From Xanthomonas sacchari (GTDB lineage Bacteria; Pseudomonadota; Gammaproteobacteria; Xanthomonadales; Xanthomonadaceae), in the NCBI RefSeq assembly GCF_040529065.1, contig NZ_CP132343.1:1736001-1800000 (forward strand): 64,000 nt of DNA, in the 5' to 3' direction. Shown piece by piece: positions 1-9,746 of the stretch. Position 1 is the stretch's first letter, and each line of letters begins with the position of its first letter. The position numbers were made by a program, and so were the translations under genes. Below the pieces are notes generated by a model. It saw nothing but the letters and a program-made list of their open reading frames with translations. It searched no databases and had not been told where the DNA came from.

Positions 1-296
1 AGTATCCGAACGCGGCTGGCTTCCTGTTCGACAGCCACGCGCCCGGCGAGAGCGGTGGCTCGGGCAAGACCTTCGACTGGTCGCGGCTGCCGACCGGCCT
101 GCACCGGCCGTTCCTGCTCGCCGGCGGCATCAATGGCGACAACGTATTCGACGCGATCATCGGCACCCTGCCGTGGGGCGTGGACGTGTCCAGCGGCATC
201 GAGAGCCAGCCGGGCATCAAGGACGGCCACAAGATGCGCAAGTTCGTCGAGGAAGTGCGCCGCGCCGACTGCCACGAGTTGAACACCAACTGCTGA
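1..296 (+). CDS. trpF: Phosphoribosylanthranilate isomerase, C-terminal part (5' end outside window)
   Basis: TrpF converts N-(5-phosphoribosyl)anthranilate to the carboxyphenylamino-deoxyribulose phosphate in tryptophan synthesis. Only the last 97 codons are present (reading from base 3 to TGA at 294-296). They carry the typical GGSGKTFDW phosphate-site segment, an [11 protein letters not shown] segment and the [11 protein letters not shown] motif with PGIKD, all diagnostic of the beta-7/beta-8 end of the TrpF barrel. The gene faces the LysR gene end-on with a 34-base gap and lies 1 kb before trpB, so trpF and trpBA are split by a gene on the other strand. Family identity is firm; the N-terminal half cannot be judged. 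Confidence 0.95.
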   Translation, partial: YPNAAGFLFDSHAPGESGGSGKTFDWSRLPTGLHRPFLLAGGINGDNVFDAIIGTLPWGVDVSSGIESQPGIKDGHKMRKFVEEVRRADCHELNTNC

Positions 297-330
297 GCGC
301 GATGCGGCGCAATCGCCGGCGTCGCCGCGG

Positions 331-1224
331 TCAGCGCTGCAGTTCCTGCGTCAGCCACTGCGCCAGCGCGTCGACCCGCGGATCCTGCGCCTCGCGGCGC
401 GTGCACAGCGCCCATTGCCCGCCGGTGTCGACGAAGCCCCACGGCGCCAGCAGGCGGCCATTGGCCAGGTCGTCGGCGACCAGCGGCTGCGGCGCGATCG
501 CCACGCCGATCCCGGCCAGCGCTGCCTCCAGCAGGTAGTACAGGTGTTCGAAGCCGGTGCCGTAGCGCAACTGCGCCGGTGCCAGCCCCTGCGCCTCGGC
601 CCAGGCCGGCCAGGCCTGCGGACGCGACACCGTATGCAGCAGCGGCAGCCCTTGCAGTGCCGCCGGCGCGGCCGCAGCCAGAGCCGGGGCCTGCGGCAGG
701 GCGGGGCTGAGTACCGGGCCGATCCGCTCCGGCGCCAGCACCCGGACCTGCCAGTCCGCCAGCCACGGCGCCTGACCCAGCAGCAGCGCCGCGTCCAGGC
801 CGTCCAGGTCGGCGGCGAAGTCGCCTTCGTGCGCGGACAGGTGCAGGGTCAGCGCCGGCAGGTCGCGCTGCAGCGCCTGCAGGCGCGGGATCATCCAGCG
901 GGCCAGGATGCTGCCGGGGCAGCCCAGCACCAGCGCGGCCGGGCGCGCCGGGCGGCGCAACTCGGCCACCGCTTCGTGCAATTGCGCAAACGCCGCGCCG
1001 GCCGCCTCGCACAAGCGCGTGCCGGCCGCGGTCGGGCGGATGCCGCGGCCGTCGCGCTGCAGCAGCGGCAGCCCCAGTTCCTGCTCCAGCAGCCGTACCT
1101 GGCGGCTGACCGCGCCATGGGTCACGTGCAGTTCCGCCGCCGCGGCGCCGACGCCGCGCAGCCGCGCGGCGGCCTCGAACGCGCGCAAGGCGTTGAGCGA
1201 GGGCAGGCGGCGCAGGCTGGTCAT
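331..1224 (-). CDS. LysR-family transcriptional regulator, TrpI-like by position
   Basis: A 297-residue LysR-type regulator: winged helix-turn-helix at about residues 8-66 (LNALRAFEAAARL, then THGAVSRQVRLLEQELG) followed by a substrate-binding domain from about 93 to the end. The helix-turn-helix is of the GcvA/TrpI kind. It is divergent from trpB with 97 bases between the start codons, the arrangement of TrpI and trpBA in Pseudomonas, where TrpI activates trpBA in response to indoleglycerol phosphate. The dyad in the shared spacer supports a local operator. Control of trpBA is inferred from position; the effector is not visible in the sequence. Confidence 0.88.
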   Translation of the reverse strand: MTSLRRLPSLNALRAFEAAARLRGVGAAAAELHVTHGAVSRQVRLLEQELGLPLLQRDGRGIRPTAAGTRLCEAAGAAFAQLHEAVAELRRPARPAALVLGCPGSILARWMIPRLQALQRDLPALTLHLSAHEGDFAADLDGLDAALLLGQAPWLADWQVRVLAPERIGPVLSPALPQAPALAAAAPAALQGLPLLHTVSRPQAWPAWAEAQGLAPAQLRYGTGFEHLYYLLEAALAGIGVAIAPQPLVADDLANGRLLAPWGFVDTGGQWALCTRREAQDPRVDALAQWLTQELQR

Positions 1225-1234
1225 GTGAGTTTTC

Positions 1235-1251
1235 CTGACGGGTCGTGTCAG
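1235..1251. promoter_or_regulatory. Inverted repeat between LysR gene and trpB, candidate operator
   Basis: CTGAC-N7-GTCAG is a perfect 5-bp dyad in the 97-base divergent spacer, 10 bases from the LysR start and about 70 bases upstream of trpB. LysR proteins bind dyads of this size in such positions, although the spacing here is T-N13-A rather than the classical T-N11-A. Inferred site only. Confidence 0.4.
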
Positions 1252-1261
1252 ACTTTATCGG

Positions 1262-1290
1262 TTTTTGTGCGCCGACGTGTGCGCTAAAGT
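1262..1290 (+). promoter_or_regulatory. Possible trpB promoter
   Basis: TAAAGT at 1285-1290 lies 17 bases after TTTTTG at 1262-1267. The -35 match is poor, as expected for an activator-dependent promoter next to a LysR dyad. Weak support. Confidence 0.25.
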
Positions 1291-1321
1291 GCAGGCCTGT
1301 CCTGTTGCCCCCGGTTGCGCC

Positions 1322-2539
<1,218 letters not shown>

Positions 2540-2546
2540 CGCTTTG

Positions 2547-2672
2547 TCCTTCTCCTTCGGGAGAAGGTGGCGCGGAGCGCCGGATGAGGGTGCGGGCGCA
2601 GCCCCGTACTCACATTCCGCACCGCTTCGCCTCTTCCCCTCACCCCAACCCCTCTCCCGGTGGGAGAGGGGC
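2547..2672. repeat. Family A palindromic intergenic repeat (trpB-trpA spacer)
   Basis: A two-hairpin element. The left hairpin is CCTTCTCC-TTCG-GGAGAAGG (2548-2567), the right is CCTCTCCC with GGGAGAGG (2651-2669), and the inner arms GATGAGGG and CCCTCACCCC can pair with each other. The same element recurs between mutY and ftsY (53894-54112), with a right-half copy upstream of ftsY (55728-55762). No T-run follows, so it is not an ordinary terminator. Its purine-rich right end lies about 15 bases before the trpA ATG. Confidence 0.85.
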
Positions 2673-2685
2673 GCATAGGTCCCCC

Positions 2686-3489
2686 ATGAACCGCCTCGCC
2701 GATACCTTCGCCCGACTCGATGCCCAAGGCCGCAAGGCCCTGATCCCCTTCCTTACCGCCGGCGATCCGTCGCTGGAGGCGACCGTGCCGGCGATGCATG
2801 CGCTGGTCGAGGCCGGTGCCGACGTGATCGAGCTGGGCGTGCCGTTCTCCGACCCGATGGCCGATGGCCCGACCATCCAGCGCAGTTCCGAGCGCGCGCT
2901 GGCGCGTGGCGCCGGCCTGCGTTACGTGCTGGAGACGGTCAGTGCGTTCCGTCGCGACGACGCCACCACGCCGGTGGTGCTGATGGGCTACCTCAACCCG
3001 GTGGAGATCCACGGCACCGCGCGCTTCGCCGAGGAGGCGGTGGCGGCCGGCGTGGACGGCGTGCTGCTGGTCGACCTGCCGCCGGAGGAGTCGGCCGAGA
3101 CGCTGACGGTCTTCGCCGACGCCGGCCTGGACCTGATCGTGCTGGCCTCGCCGACCACCAGCGATACGCGCATCGCCCTGTTGTGCGAGGCGGCGCGCGG
3201 CTATCTGTACTACGTCAGCTTCGCCGGCGTCACCGGCGCCGACCGGCTGGATACCCGCGCCGCCGGCGATCGCCTGCGTCAGTTGCGCGCGCGCTGCCCG
3301 GTGCCGGTGGTGGCGGGCTTCGGCATCAAGGACGCCGCCAGCGCCAAGGCCATGGCCACCGATGCCGACGGCGTGGTGGTCGGCAGCGCACTGGTCGCGG
3401 CGCTGGCCGAGGCCAGCAGCCCGCAGGCCGCGCGCGAGGCGGTCCTGGCGTTCCTGGCACCGCTGCGGCAGGCGCTGGACGCGGGCTGA
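2686..3489 (+). CDS. trpA: Tryptophan synthase alpha subunit
   Basis: TrpA cleaves indole-3-glycerol phosphate to indole and glyceraldehyde 3-phosphate and channels indole to TrpB. The 267-residue product has the catalytic pair Glu49 (ELGVPFSDP) and Asp60 (MADGP), the GYLNP segment, LLVDLPPEE and the GFGIKD and VVVGSA phosphate-site motifs. ATG 2686 gives the standard N terminus NRLADTFARL. There is no normal Shine-Dalgarno in the 10 bases before it; the nearest purine tract belongs to the repeat. The gene ends in a strong terminator. Confidence 0.97.
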   Translation: MNRLADTFARLDAQGRKALIPFLTAGDPSLEATVPAMHALVEAGADVIELGVPFSDPMADGPTIQRSSERALARGAGLRYVLETVSAFRRDDATTPVVLMGYLNPVEIHGTARFAEEAVAAGVDGVLLVDLPPEESAETLTVFADAGLDLIVLASPTTSDTRIALLCEAARGYLYYVSFAGVTGADRLDTRAAGDRLRQLRARCPVPVVAGFGIKDAASAKAMATDADGVVVGSALVAALAEASSPQAAREAVLAFLAPLRQALDAG

Positions 3490-3507
3490 GGCACGCCTGG
3501 TGTGTTT

Positions 3508-3541
3508 GCGAACGCCCGCCTTGCGCGGGCGTTCGCGTTTT
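3508..3541 (+). terminator. Intrinsic terminator after trpA
   Basis: A perfect 12-bp stem (GCGAACGCCCGC with GCGGGCGTTCGC) with a 5-base loop is followed by GTTTT. It lies 18 bases past the trpA stop and separates the trp genes from accD. Confidence 0.9.
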
Positions 3542-3821
3542 GCCGCACTGCCGCAAACGCGGTGCGTGCGGAGGATGCGGTACATGCATTGTTGGTCGGA
3601 CGGCGCGCGCCGTCGCTGCCCCGCTTGCGTGTCGGCGATGCGGGGTGGCGGCGATGCCGCATGTCCCGCGTTGCGCGGCCGCAGCAGGCGTCCTGGCGGC
3701 GGCCGCGCGGTACCGGCCGGCCCGCCGCTCCATGCGCCACCGTCTGCAGGCCACCGGGGGACCGAGTTAGACTGTCGCCCCTCTGCGGCTCTCGCGGCCG
3801 CCCAATGGATCGTCACATCGC
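3542..3821. other. Non-coding spacer upstream of accD
   Basis: These 280 bases hold no convincing gene. They contain a 16-base perfect palindrome (3599-3614, GACGGCGC and its complement) and a looser pair CCCCGC/GCGGGG (3619-3645). The accD promoter must lie here, but no clear -10/-35 pair stands out. Confidence 0.5.
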
Positions 3822-4712
<891 letters not shown>

Positions 4713-4720
4713 CCAGCGCC

Positions 4721-4830
4721 GGGATTCGGGATTCGGGATTGGGGATGCGTGGCGCCGCGCGTGCCCGGGTCGCCGAGGTCGCTCGGATGCCGTGCGTTGA
4801 ACGAATCCCGAATTTCGAATCCCGAATCCC
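4721..4830. repeat. Family B palindromic intergenic repeat (accD-glmM spacer)
   Basis: Begins with GGGATTCGGGATTCGGGATT and ends with the complementary arm CGAATCCCGAATCCC, with about 65 bases of variable centre. The right arm stops 6 bases before the glmM ATG, leaving no Shine-Dalgarno there. Other copies are at 7241-7347, 30051-30116, 30731-30760 and 55811-55840. Confidence 0.85.
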
Positions 4831-4836
4831 GTTCCA

Positions 4837-6180
4837 ATGAGCCAACGCAAATACTTCGGCACCGACGGCATCCGTGGCCGGGTCGGGCAGGGGGCGATTT
4901 CCGCCGATTTCGTGATGCGCCTGGGCAACGCGCTGGGCCGCGTGCTGGTCGCCGGCGGCACCGCGCGGCCGACCGTGGTGATCGGCAAGGACACGCGCAT
5001 CTCCGGCTACATGTTCGAGTCGGCGCTGGAGGCCGGGCTGGTCGCGGCCGGCGCCAACGTGCAGTTGCTCGGGCCGATGCCGACCCCGGCGGTGGCGTTC
5101 CTGACCCGCACCCTCGGCGCCGACGCCGGCATCGTGATCAGCGCCTCGCACAATCCGCACTACGACAACGGCATCAAGTTCTTTTCCGCGCACGGCGAGA
5201 AGCTCGACGACGCCACCGAGCAGGCGATCGAGGCCGCGCTGGACGCGCCGTTCGCCACGGTCGAGTCCGAGCGGCTGGGCAAGGCGATGCGTGCGCGCGA
5301 GGCGATCGGCCGCTACATCGAGTTCTGCAAGGCCAGCGTGCCGCGCGGCTTCGACCTGCGCGGGCTGAAACTGGTGCTGGACTGCGCGCACGGCGCGACC
5401 TACCACATCGCGCCGCTGCTGTTCCGCGAACTGGGCGCGGAGGTGATCGCGATCGGTGCGGCGCCGGACGGGCTCAACATCAACGCCGGCGTCGGCTCGA
5501 TGCACATCGACACCCTCGCCGCCAACGTGCGCGAGCACGGCGCGCACCTGGGCATCGCCTTCGACGGCGACGGCGACCGCGTGCTGATGGCCGACGACCA
5601 GGGCAATCCGGTCGACGGCGACGGCCTGCTGTACGTGCTGGCTTGCGGCTGGCAGGCCAGCGGGCGCCTGCACGGCCCGGTGGTCGGCACGCTGATGACC
5701 AACTACGGCCTTGAACGGGCGCTGGCCGCGTTGCAGGTGCCGTTCCTGCGCGCCAAAGTCGGCGACCGCTACGTGCACCAGGCGCTGGTCGAACAGGGCG
5801 GGGTGCTTGGCGGCGAAGCCTCCGGGCACATGCTGTGCCTGGACCGCGCCACCACCGGCGACGCCATCGTCAGCGCGCTGCAGGTGCTGGAAGTGCTCAA
5901 GCGCTCGCGGCAGACCCTGCGCCAGGCGCTGGCCGGCCTGCAGAAGGTGCCGCAGCAGACCGTCAACGTGCGCCTGCAGCCGGGCGTGCGCCCGCTCGAG
6001 GCCGATACCGTGAAGGCCGCGCTGGCCGCGGCGCAGGCGGCGGTGCAGGGGCGCGGGCGCGCCTTCCTGCGCGCCTCCGGCACCGAACCGGTGGTGCGGG
6101 TCACGGTCGAGGCCGACGATGCCGCGTTGATGCGGCAGACCCTCGACGCCCTGGCCGAGGCGGTCCGTGACGCGGCGTGA
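4837..6180 (+). CDS. glmM: Phosphoglucosamine mutase
   Basis: GlmM interconverts glucosamine 6-phosphate and glucosamine 1-phosphate on the way to UDP-GlcNAc, feeding peptidoglycan and lipopolysaccharide. The 447 residues match the family length. Key sites: FGTDGIRG at the N terminus, the phosphoserine loop ISASHNP (about Ser104), the magnesium loop DGDGDR (Asp243, 245, 247), the sugar loop GGEASGH and the phosphate loop RASGTEP. ATG 4837 gives [14 protein letters not shown], typical for the family, but it is preceded by a family B repeat instead of a clear ribosome-binding site. Its last codons overlap a possible microprotein gene in another frame. Confidence 0.97.
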   Translation: MSQRKYFGTDGIRGRVGQGAISADFVMRLGNALGRVLVAGGTARPTVVIGKDTRISGYMFESALEAGLVAAGANVQLLGPMPTPAVAFLTRTLGADAGIVISASHNPHYDNGIKFFSAHGEKLDDATEQAIEAALDAPFATVESERLGKAMRAREAIGRYIEFCKASVPRGFDLRGLKLVLDCAHGATYHIAPLLFRELGAEVIAIGAAPDGLNINAGVGSMHIDTLAANVREHGAHLGIAFDGDGDRVLMADDQGNPVDGDGLLYVLACGWQASGRLHGPVVGTLMTNYGLERALAALQVPFLRAKVGDRYVHQALVEQGGVLGGEASGHMLCLDRATTGDAIVSALQVLEVLKRSRQTLRQALAGLQKVPQQTVNVRLQPGVRPLEADTVKAALAAAQAAVQGRGRAFLRASGTEPVVRVTVEADDAALMRQTLDALAEAVRDAA

Positions 6181-6256
6181 GTCGATCGCCATTGCCCTCT
6201 TCGTGATCGTCGCCAAGGCGGTCACGTTCTACCTGCTGTATCGCCTGCTGCGCTGA
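6167..6256 (+). CDS. Candidate 29-residue single-span membrane microprotein
   Basis: A GTG at 6167, inside the last codons of glmM, opens a 29-codon frame ending at TGA 6254. The product starts MTRRES, has one hydrophobic stretch of about 17 residues ([18 protein letters not shown]), and ends in YRLLR. A short positive N terminus, a single membrane span and a positive tail are what real membrane microproteins look like, and a 14-base overlap with glmM would allow coupled translation. It fills most of the gap before the oxygenase gene. There is no homology evidence here and the size is small, so chance is possible. Confidence 0.45.
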   Translation: MTRRESIAIALFVIVAKAVTFYLLYRLLR

Positions 6257-6282
6257 GCGCGGCGTTTGCTTCCTCTCACGAG

Positions 6283-7236
6283 ATGACGGTTCCTGCCATG
6301 ACTGCGCGCATTCCCACCCTCGACATCACCCGTTTCGACACCGACCGCGAGGCTTTCGTCGCCGAGCTGGGCGCGGCCTACCGCGAGTGGGGCTTCGCCG
6401 GCATGCGCAACCACGGCATCGCCCAGGCACAGATCGACGCGGCCTACGACGTGTTCAAGGCGTTCTTCGCGCTGCCCGAGGAGACCAAGCGCAAGTACCA
6501 CCTGCCCGGCAGCGGCGGCGCGCGCGGCTATACCGCCTTCGGCGTGGAGACCGCCAAGGACTCCAAGCATTTCGACCTGAAGGAGTTCTGGCACATCGGT
6601 CGCGAGATTTCCGACGACTCCCCTTACCGCGCGGTGATGCCGCCAAACCTATGGCCGAGCGAAGTGCCCGGCTTCCGCGCCCACGGCTACGGCCTGTACC
6701 AGGCGCTGGACCAGCTCGGCGCGCGCGTGCTGTCGGCGCTGGCCCTGCACATCGGCCTGCCCGAGCACTACTTCGTCGACAAGACCGATTCGGGCAACTC
6801 GATCCTGCGCCCGATCCACTACCCGCCGATCACCGCCGACGACATCCCCAACGTGCGCGCCGGCGCCCACGAGGACATCAACCTGATCACCCTGCTGGTC
6901 GGCGCCAGCGCCGCCGGCCTGGAAGTGAAGTCCAAGCAGGGCGAGTGGGTGCCGTTCACCTCCGACGCCGACACCATCGTGGTCAACATCGGCGACATGC
7001 TGCAGCGCCTGACCAACCACGTCTATCCCTCGACCACCCACCGCGTGGTCAACCCGCCGGGCGAGCAGGCACGCCAGCCGCGCTACTCGGTGCCGTTCTT
7101 CCTGCACCCGAACCCGGACTTCGTGATCGACGTGCTGCCGTCCTGCGTCAGCGCCGACAACCCCAGCCGCTATCCCGAGCCGATCACCGCGCAGGGGTAT
7201 CTGGAGGAGCGGTTGCGGGAGATCAAGCTGAAGTGA
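6283..7236 (+). CDS. 2-oxoglutarate/Fe(II)-dependent oxygenase, isopenicillin N synthase-like
   Basis: A 317-residue member of the plant-type non-haem iron oxygenase family. The N-terminal DIOX_N region (PTLDITRF to about residue 120) is followed by the double-stranded beta helix with iron ligands His196 and Asp198 (AHEDINL) and His253 (STTHRVV), and the 2-oxoglutarate-binding pair RYS (Arg267, Ser269). Such enzymes hydroxylate or desaturate small molecules; the substrate cannot be read from the sequence. A second in-frame ATG at 6298 is an alternative start. It is followed by a family B repeat and faces the SDR gene tail to tail. Confidence 0.85.
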   Translation: MTVPAMTARIPTLDITRFDTDREAFVAELGAAYREWGFAGMRNHGIAQAQIDAAYDVFKAFFALPEETKRKYHLPGSGGARGYTAFGVETAKDSKHFDLKEFWHIGREISDDSPYRAVMPPNLWPSEVPGFRAHGYGLYQALDQLGARVLSALALHIGLPEHYFVDKTDSGNSILRPIHYPPITADDIPNVRAGAHEDINLITLLVGASAAGLEVKSKQGEWVPFTSDADTIVVNIGDMLQRLTNHVYPSTTHRVVNPPGEQARQPRYSVPFFLHPNPDFVIDVLPSCVSADNPSRYPEPITAQGYLEERLREIKLK

Positions 7237-7240
7237 GGCG

Positions 7241-7347
7241 GGGATTCGGGAGTCGGGATTGGGGATTGGCAAAAGCGGCATGCCCGCGATCTGTCACCCC
7301 GCGCAAACCCCGCTTTTACGAATCCCCAATCCCTAATCCCCAATCCC
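7241..7347. repeat. Family B palindromic repeat between oxygenase and SDR genes
   Basis: Outer arms GGGATTCGGGAGTCGGGATT and CGAATCCCCAATCCC enclose inner arms CAAAAGCGG and CCGCTTTTACG, giving a long imperfect hairpin. It lies between two convergent genes, and the SDR gene reads 15 bases into its right arm, which supplies its stop codon. Confidence 0.85.
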
Positions 7348-8142
7348 AGTACTTCTAATCCGTCCCGAGCCGCGCCCCATCAGGCGCAGCAGCAAGGCAT
7401 TGGGCAGTAGCGCGGTGAGGCCGAGCAGGGCGCGGTAGACCGCACCGGGGACCACCCGGACCTTGCCGCGTTCGGCGCCGTCGATGCCGGCGCGGGCCAC
7501 CGCGGCGGTCTGCAGCCAGATCCAGCGCGGCAGGGCGTTCATCTGTTCGCGGGTGCCGGTGACGTCGTGGAACTCGGACCAGGTGAAGCCTGGGCATAGC
7601 GCGCAGACGCCGACGCCGCGGTCGGCGTTCTCCAGCGCCAGCGATTCGCTGAAGCGCAGCATGAAGCTCTTCGCCGCCGCGTACAGGGTGTGGCCGTCGG
7701 CGCCGGGCACCAGGGCGGCGAACGAGGCGACGTTGAGGATGCGGCCGTGGCCGCTGGCGCGCAGCGCCGGCAGCAGCCGCCAGGTCAGCTCGCAGGCCGC
7801 GCCGACCATCACCTGCAGGAACGCCGCGTGCACCGCCCAGTCCTGGGCGATGTAGCGGCCGGGCACGCCGTAGCCGGCGTTGTTGACCAGGATCCGCACC
7901 GCCAGCTCGCGCCGTTCGATCTCGGCCACCAGTGCGGCTGGCGCGACCGGATCGGCCAGGTCGGCGACCAGCACCTCCACCGGCACCTGCGGCCGCAGTT
8001 CGGCGGCCAGCGCCTGCAGCTGTGTCTCGCGGCGCGCGCTCAGGATCAGCGGCACGCCGCGGCGGGCGTACTCGCGGGCGATCTCGCGGCCGATGCCGCT
8101 GGAGGCGCCGGTGATCAGGGCGTAGCCGGGGAGCTGGGTCAT
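7333..8142 (-). CDS. Short-chain dehydrogenase/reductase
   Basis: A 269-residue classical SDR. Visible: the nucleotide-binding TGASSGIG near residue 11, NNAGYG, a catalytic serine in NVASFAA and the YAAAKSF catalytic Tyr/Lys motif. A hydrophobic C-terminal region (RALLGLTALLPNALLLRL) could anchor it at the membrane, as in the DltE/YqjQ-like SDR subgroup. I chose ATG 8142 (MTQLPGYALITG), since 41 further upstream codons have no family resemblance. The last five codons and the stop TAG lie in the family B repeat. Substrate unknown. Confidence 0.88.
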   Translation of the reverse strand: MTQLPGYALITGASSGIGREIAREYARRGVPLILSARRETQLQALAAELRPQVPVEVLVADLADPVAPAALVAEIERRELAVRILVNNAGYGVPGRYIAQDWAVHAAFLQVMVGAACELTWRLLPALRASGHGRILNVASFAALVPGADGHTLYAAAKSFMLRFSESLALENADRGVGVCALCPGFTWSEFHDVTGTREQMNALPRWIWLQTAAVARAGIDGAERGKVRVVPGAVYRALLGLTALLPNALLLRLMGRGSGRIRSTGIGD

Positions 8143-8254
8143 GGCGGTCTCTGCGCGTGGAGCGGGGCGGGGGAGGGTGGAACGGCGGGGACGATGCCGG
8201 CCCTTGGCGGCGCATCGGCTATCCTCTCGGCACTTTTTCGCCGGAGATGCGCCG

Positions 8255-9016
8255 ATGCGACGCAAGATCGTAGCCGGAAACTGGAAATTGCATGGAACCC
8301 GCCACTTCGCCGCCGACCTGATGCGGGAGATCGTTGCCGGGCTGCACGAAGCCGATCACGACGTGGAGGTGGTGATCCTGCCGCCGCTGCCGTACCTGGG
8401 CGACCTGATCGAGCATTTCGAGGACCGGCTGCTGCGCTTCGGCGCGCAGGACGTGAGCAGCAACGAGAAGGGCGCCTACACCGGCGAGGTGTCGGCGGCG
8501 ATGCTGGTCGACGTGGGCGCCGACTATGGCCTGGTCGGGCATTCGGAGCGGCGCCAGTACCACCAGGAGAGCAGCGAGCTGGTGGCGCGCAAGTTCGCCG
8601 CCGCCCTGCACGCCGGGTTGGTCCCGATCCTGTGCGTGGGCGAGACCCTGGAGCAGCGCGAGGCCGGGCGGACCGAGGCGGTGATCGCCGCGCAGCTGGC
8701 GCCGGTGCTGGACCTGGTCGGCGCCGACGGCTTCGTCCGGGCGGTGGTGGCCTACGAGCCGGTCTGGGCGATCGGCACCGGCCGCACCGCCAGCCCGGCC
8801 CAGGCGCAGGCGGTGCACGCGTTCATCCGTGGCGAAGTGGCGGCGCGCGATGCTAGAATCGCGGATTCGTTGCCGATCCTGTATGGCGGCAGCGTCAAGC
8901 CCGACAACGCCGCCGAGCTGTTCGCGCAGCCGGATGTCGATGGCGGGCTGGTGGGCGGCGCTTCGCTGGTCGCCGCGGAATTCCTGGCCATCGTGCGAGC
9001 GGCGGCCACCTGTTGA
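8255..9016 (+). CDS. tpiA: Triosephosphate isomerase
   Basis: TpiA interconverts dihydroxyacetone phosphate and glyceraldehyde 3-phosphate in glycolysis and gluconeogenesis. The 253-residue barrel shows the catalytic set Asn9/Lys11 (AGNWKLHG), His96 (VGHSERR) and Glu168 (AYEPVWAIGTG, with loop 6), plus the phosphate-site YGGSVKP. ATG 8255 is preceded by GGAG at 8243-8246. secG follows 62 bases downstream on the same strand, the usual neighbour in this group. Confidence 0.97.
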   Translation: MRRKIVAGNWKLHGTRHFAADLMREIVAGLHEADHDVEVVILPPLPYLGDLIEHFEDRLLRFGAQDVSSNEKGAYTGEVSAAMLVDVGADYGLVGHSERRQYHQESSELVARKFAAALHAGLVPILCVGETLEQREAGRTEAVIAAQLAPVLDLVGADGFVRAVVAYEPVWAIGTGRTASPAQAQAVHAFIRGEVAARDARIADSLPILYGGSVKPDNAAELFAQPDVDGGLVGGASLVAAEFLAIVRAAATC

Positions 9017-9078
9017 GCGAACGGCTGCCGCTGGCGGCCGCTCGTCCCCCAAGTCGTACTGTCCGGACGGATTTCGAA

Positions 9079-9504
9079 ATGCTGATGGTCATCCTCAATG
9101 TGGTCTACGTGCTGGTGGCGATCGCGATGATCGCGCTGATCCTGATGCAGCGCGGCGCCGGTGCGGCGGCGGGTTCCGGGTTCGGCGCAGGCGCGTCCGG
9201 CACCGTGTTCGGATCGCGCGGCGCGTCCAACTTCCTGTCCAAGTCGACCAAGTGGCTGGCGGTGGTGTTCTTCGCCATCAGCCTGTTCATGGCCTGGTAC
9301 GCCGGCCACAGCGCGCGTCCGGCCGATGCCAACCTGGGTGTGATGTCGCAGTCGGCCACCCCGGCTCCGGCCGCGCCGGCCGGCGAGCTGCAGGTGCCGC
9401 AGGCGCCGTCGGCCACCCCGGCTGCGCCCGCCGCCGCCCCGGCCGCCCAGCAGGCGCCGGAAAAAGCGCAAGAAAAGTCGCCTGCCCCGTCGCAGAAAGA
9501 CTGA
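9079..9504 (+). CDS. secG: Preprotein translocase subunit SecG
   Basis: SecG is the small subunit of the SecYEG channel in the inner membrane and helps SecA-driven export. The 141-residue protein has two membrane helices (about residues 2-22 and 51-71) joined by the glycine-rich cytoplasmic loop GAAAGSGFGAGASGTVFGSRG, typical of SecG. After the second helix comes a roughly 60-residue Ala/Pro/Gln-rich tail ending in KSPAPSQKD, longer than the E. coli tail. ATG 9079 begins directly before the first helix; an upstream frame start at 9013 would add an unrelated leader. Confidence 0.95.
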   Translation: MLMVILNVVYVLVAIAMIALILMQRGAGAAAGSGFGAGASGTVFGSRGASNFLSKSTKWLAVVFFAISLFMAWYAGHSARPADANLGVMSQSATPAPAAPAGELQVPQAPSATPAAPAAAPAAQQAPEKAQEKSPAPSQKD

Positions 9505-9522
9505 AGGCGGTTACAATATGCT

Positions 9523-9547
9523 GCGCGGCGGGATTGCCGCGCGGTTT
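9523..9547 (+). terminator. Possible weak terminator between secG and tRNA-Leu
   Basis: A 7-bp stem (GCGCGGC with GCCGCGC) with a 6-base loop is followed by GGTTTT. It lies 19 bases after the secG stop and 8 bases before the tRNA. A TACAAT at 9512-9517 just ahead has no matching -35, so I do not call it a promoter. Confidence 0.45.
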
Positions 9548-9554
9548 TACGCAA

Positions 9555-9639
9555 GCCCAGGTGGCGGAATTGGTAGACGCACTACCTTGAGGTGGTAGCG
9601 ACTTAGGTCGTAGGGGTTCGAGTCCCCTCTTGGGCACCA
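9555..9639 (+). tRNA. tRNA-Leu (anticodon GAG)
   Basis: An 85-base class II tRNA with an encoded CCA. The acceptor stem GCCCAGG pairs with the TTGGGC side, the anticodon arm CTACC-TTGAGGT-GGTAG presents GAG, there is a variable arm, and the T-loop is GGTTCGAGTCC. It decodes CUC/CUU leucine codons. It stands 107 bases ahead of nuoA with no clear terminator between them, so the nuo transcript may begin upstream of it. Confidence 0.97.
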
Positions 9640-9746
9640 TTGTTTGGCTACGGTTTCTGCGCGAAGGCATCACGCCCTCGCCCGGAGAATCGTCTATCCC
9701 ATGCCTGCGCGGCACGCGCGCGGGCACAGGCAAGAGAGAATCGCGA

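Noticed and set aside
3599-3614. A 16-base perfect palindrome upstream of accD as an operator
   Set aside because: It consists almost only of G and C, where such palindromes arise easily, and has no second site or regulator next to it.
9512-9517. TACAAT as a promoter for tRNA-Leu
   Set aside because: No acceptable -35 lies 16-18 bases upstream, and a hairpin would fall between it and the tRNA.
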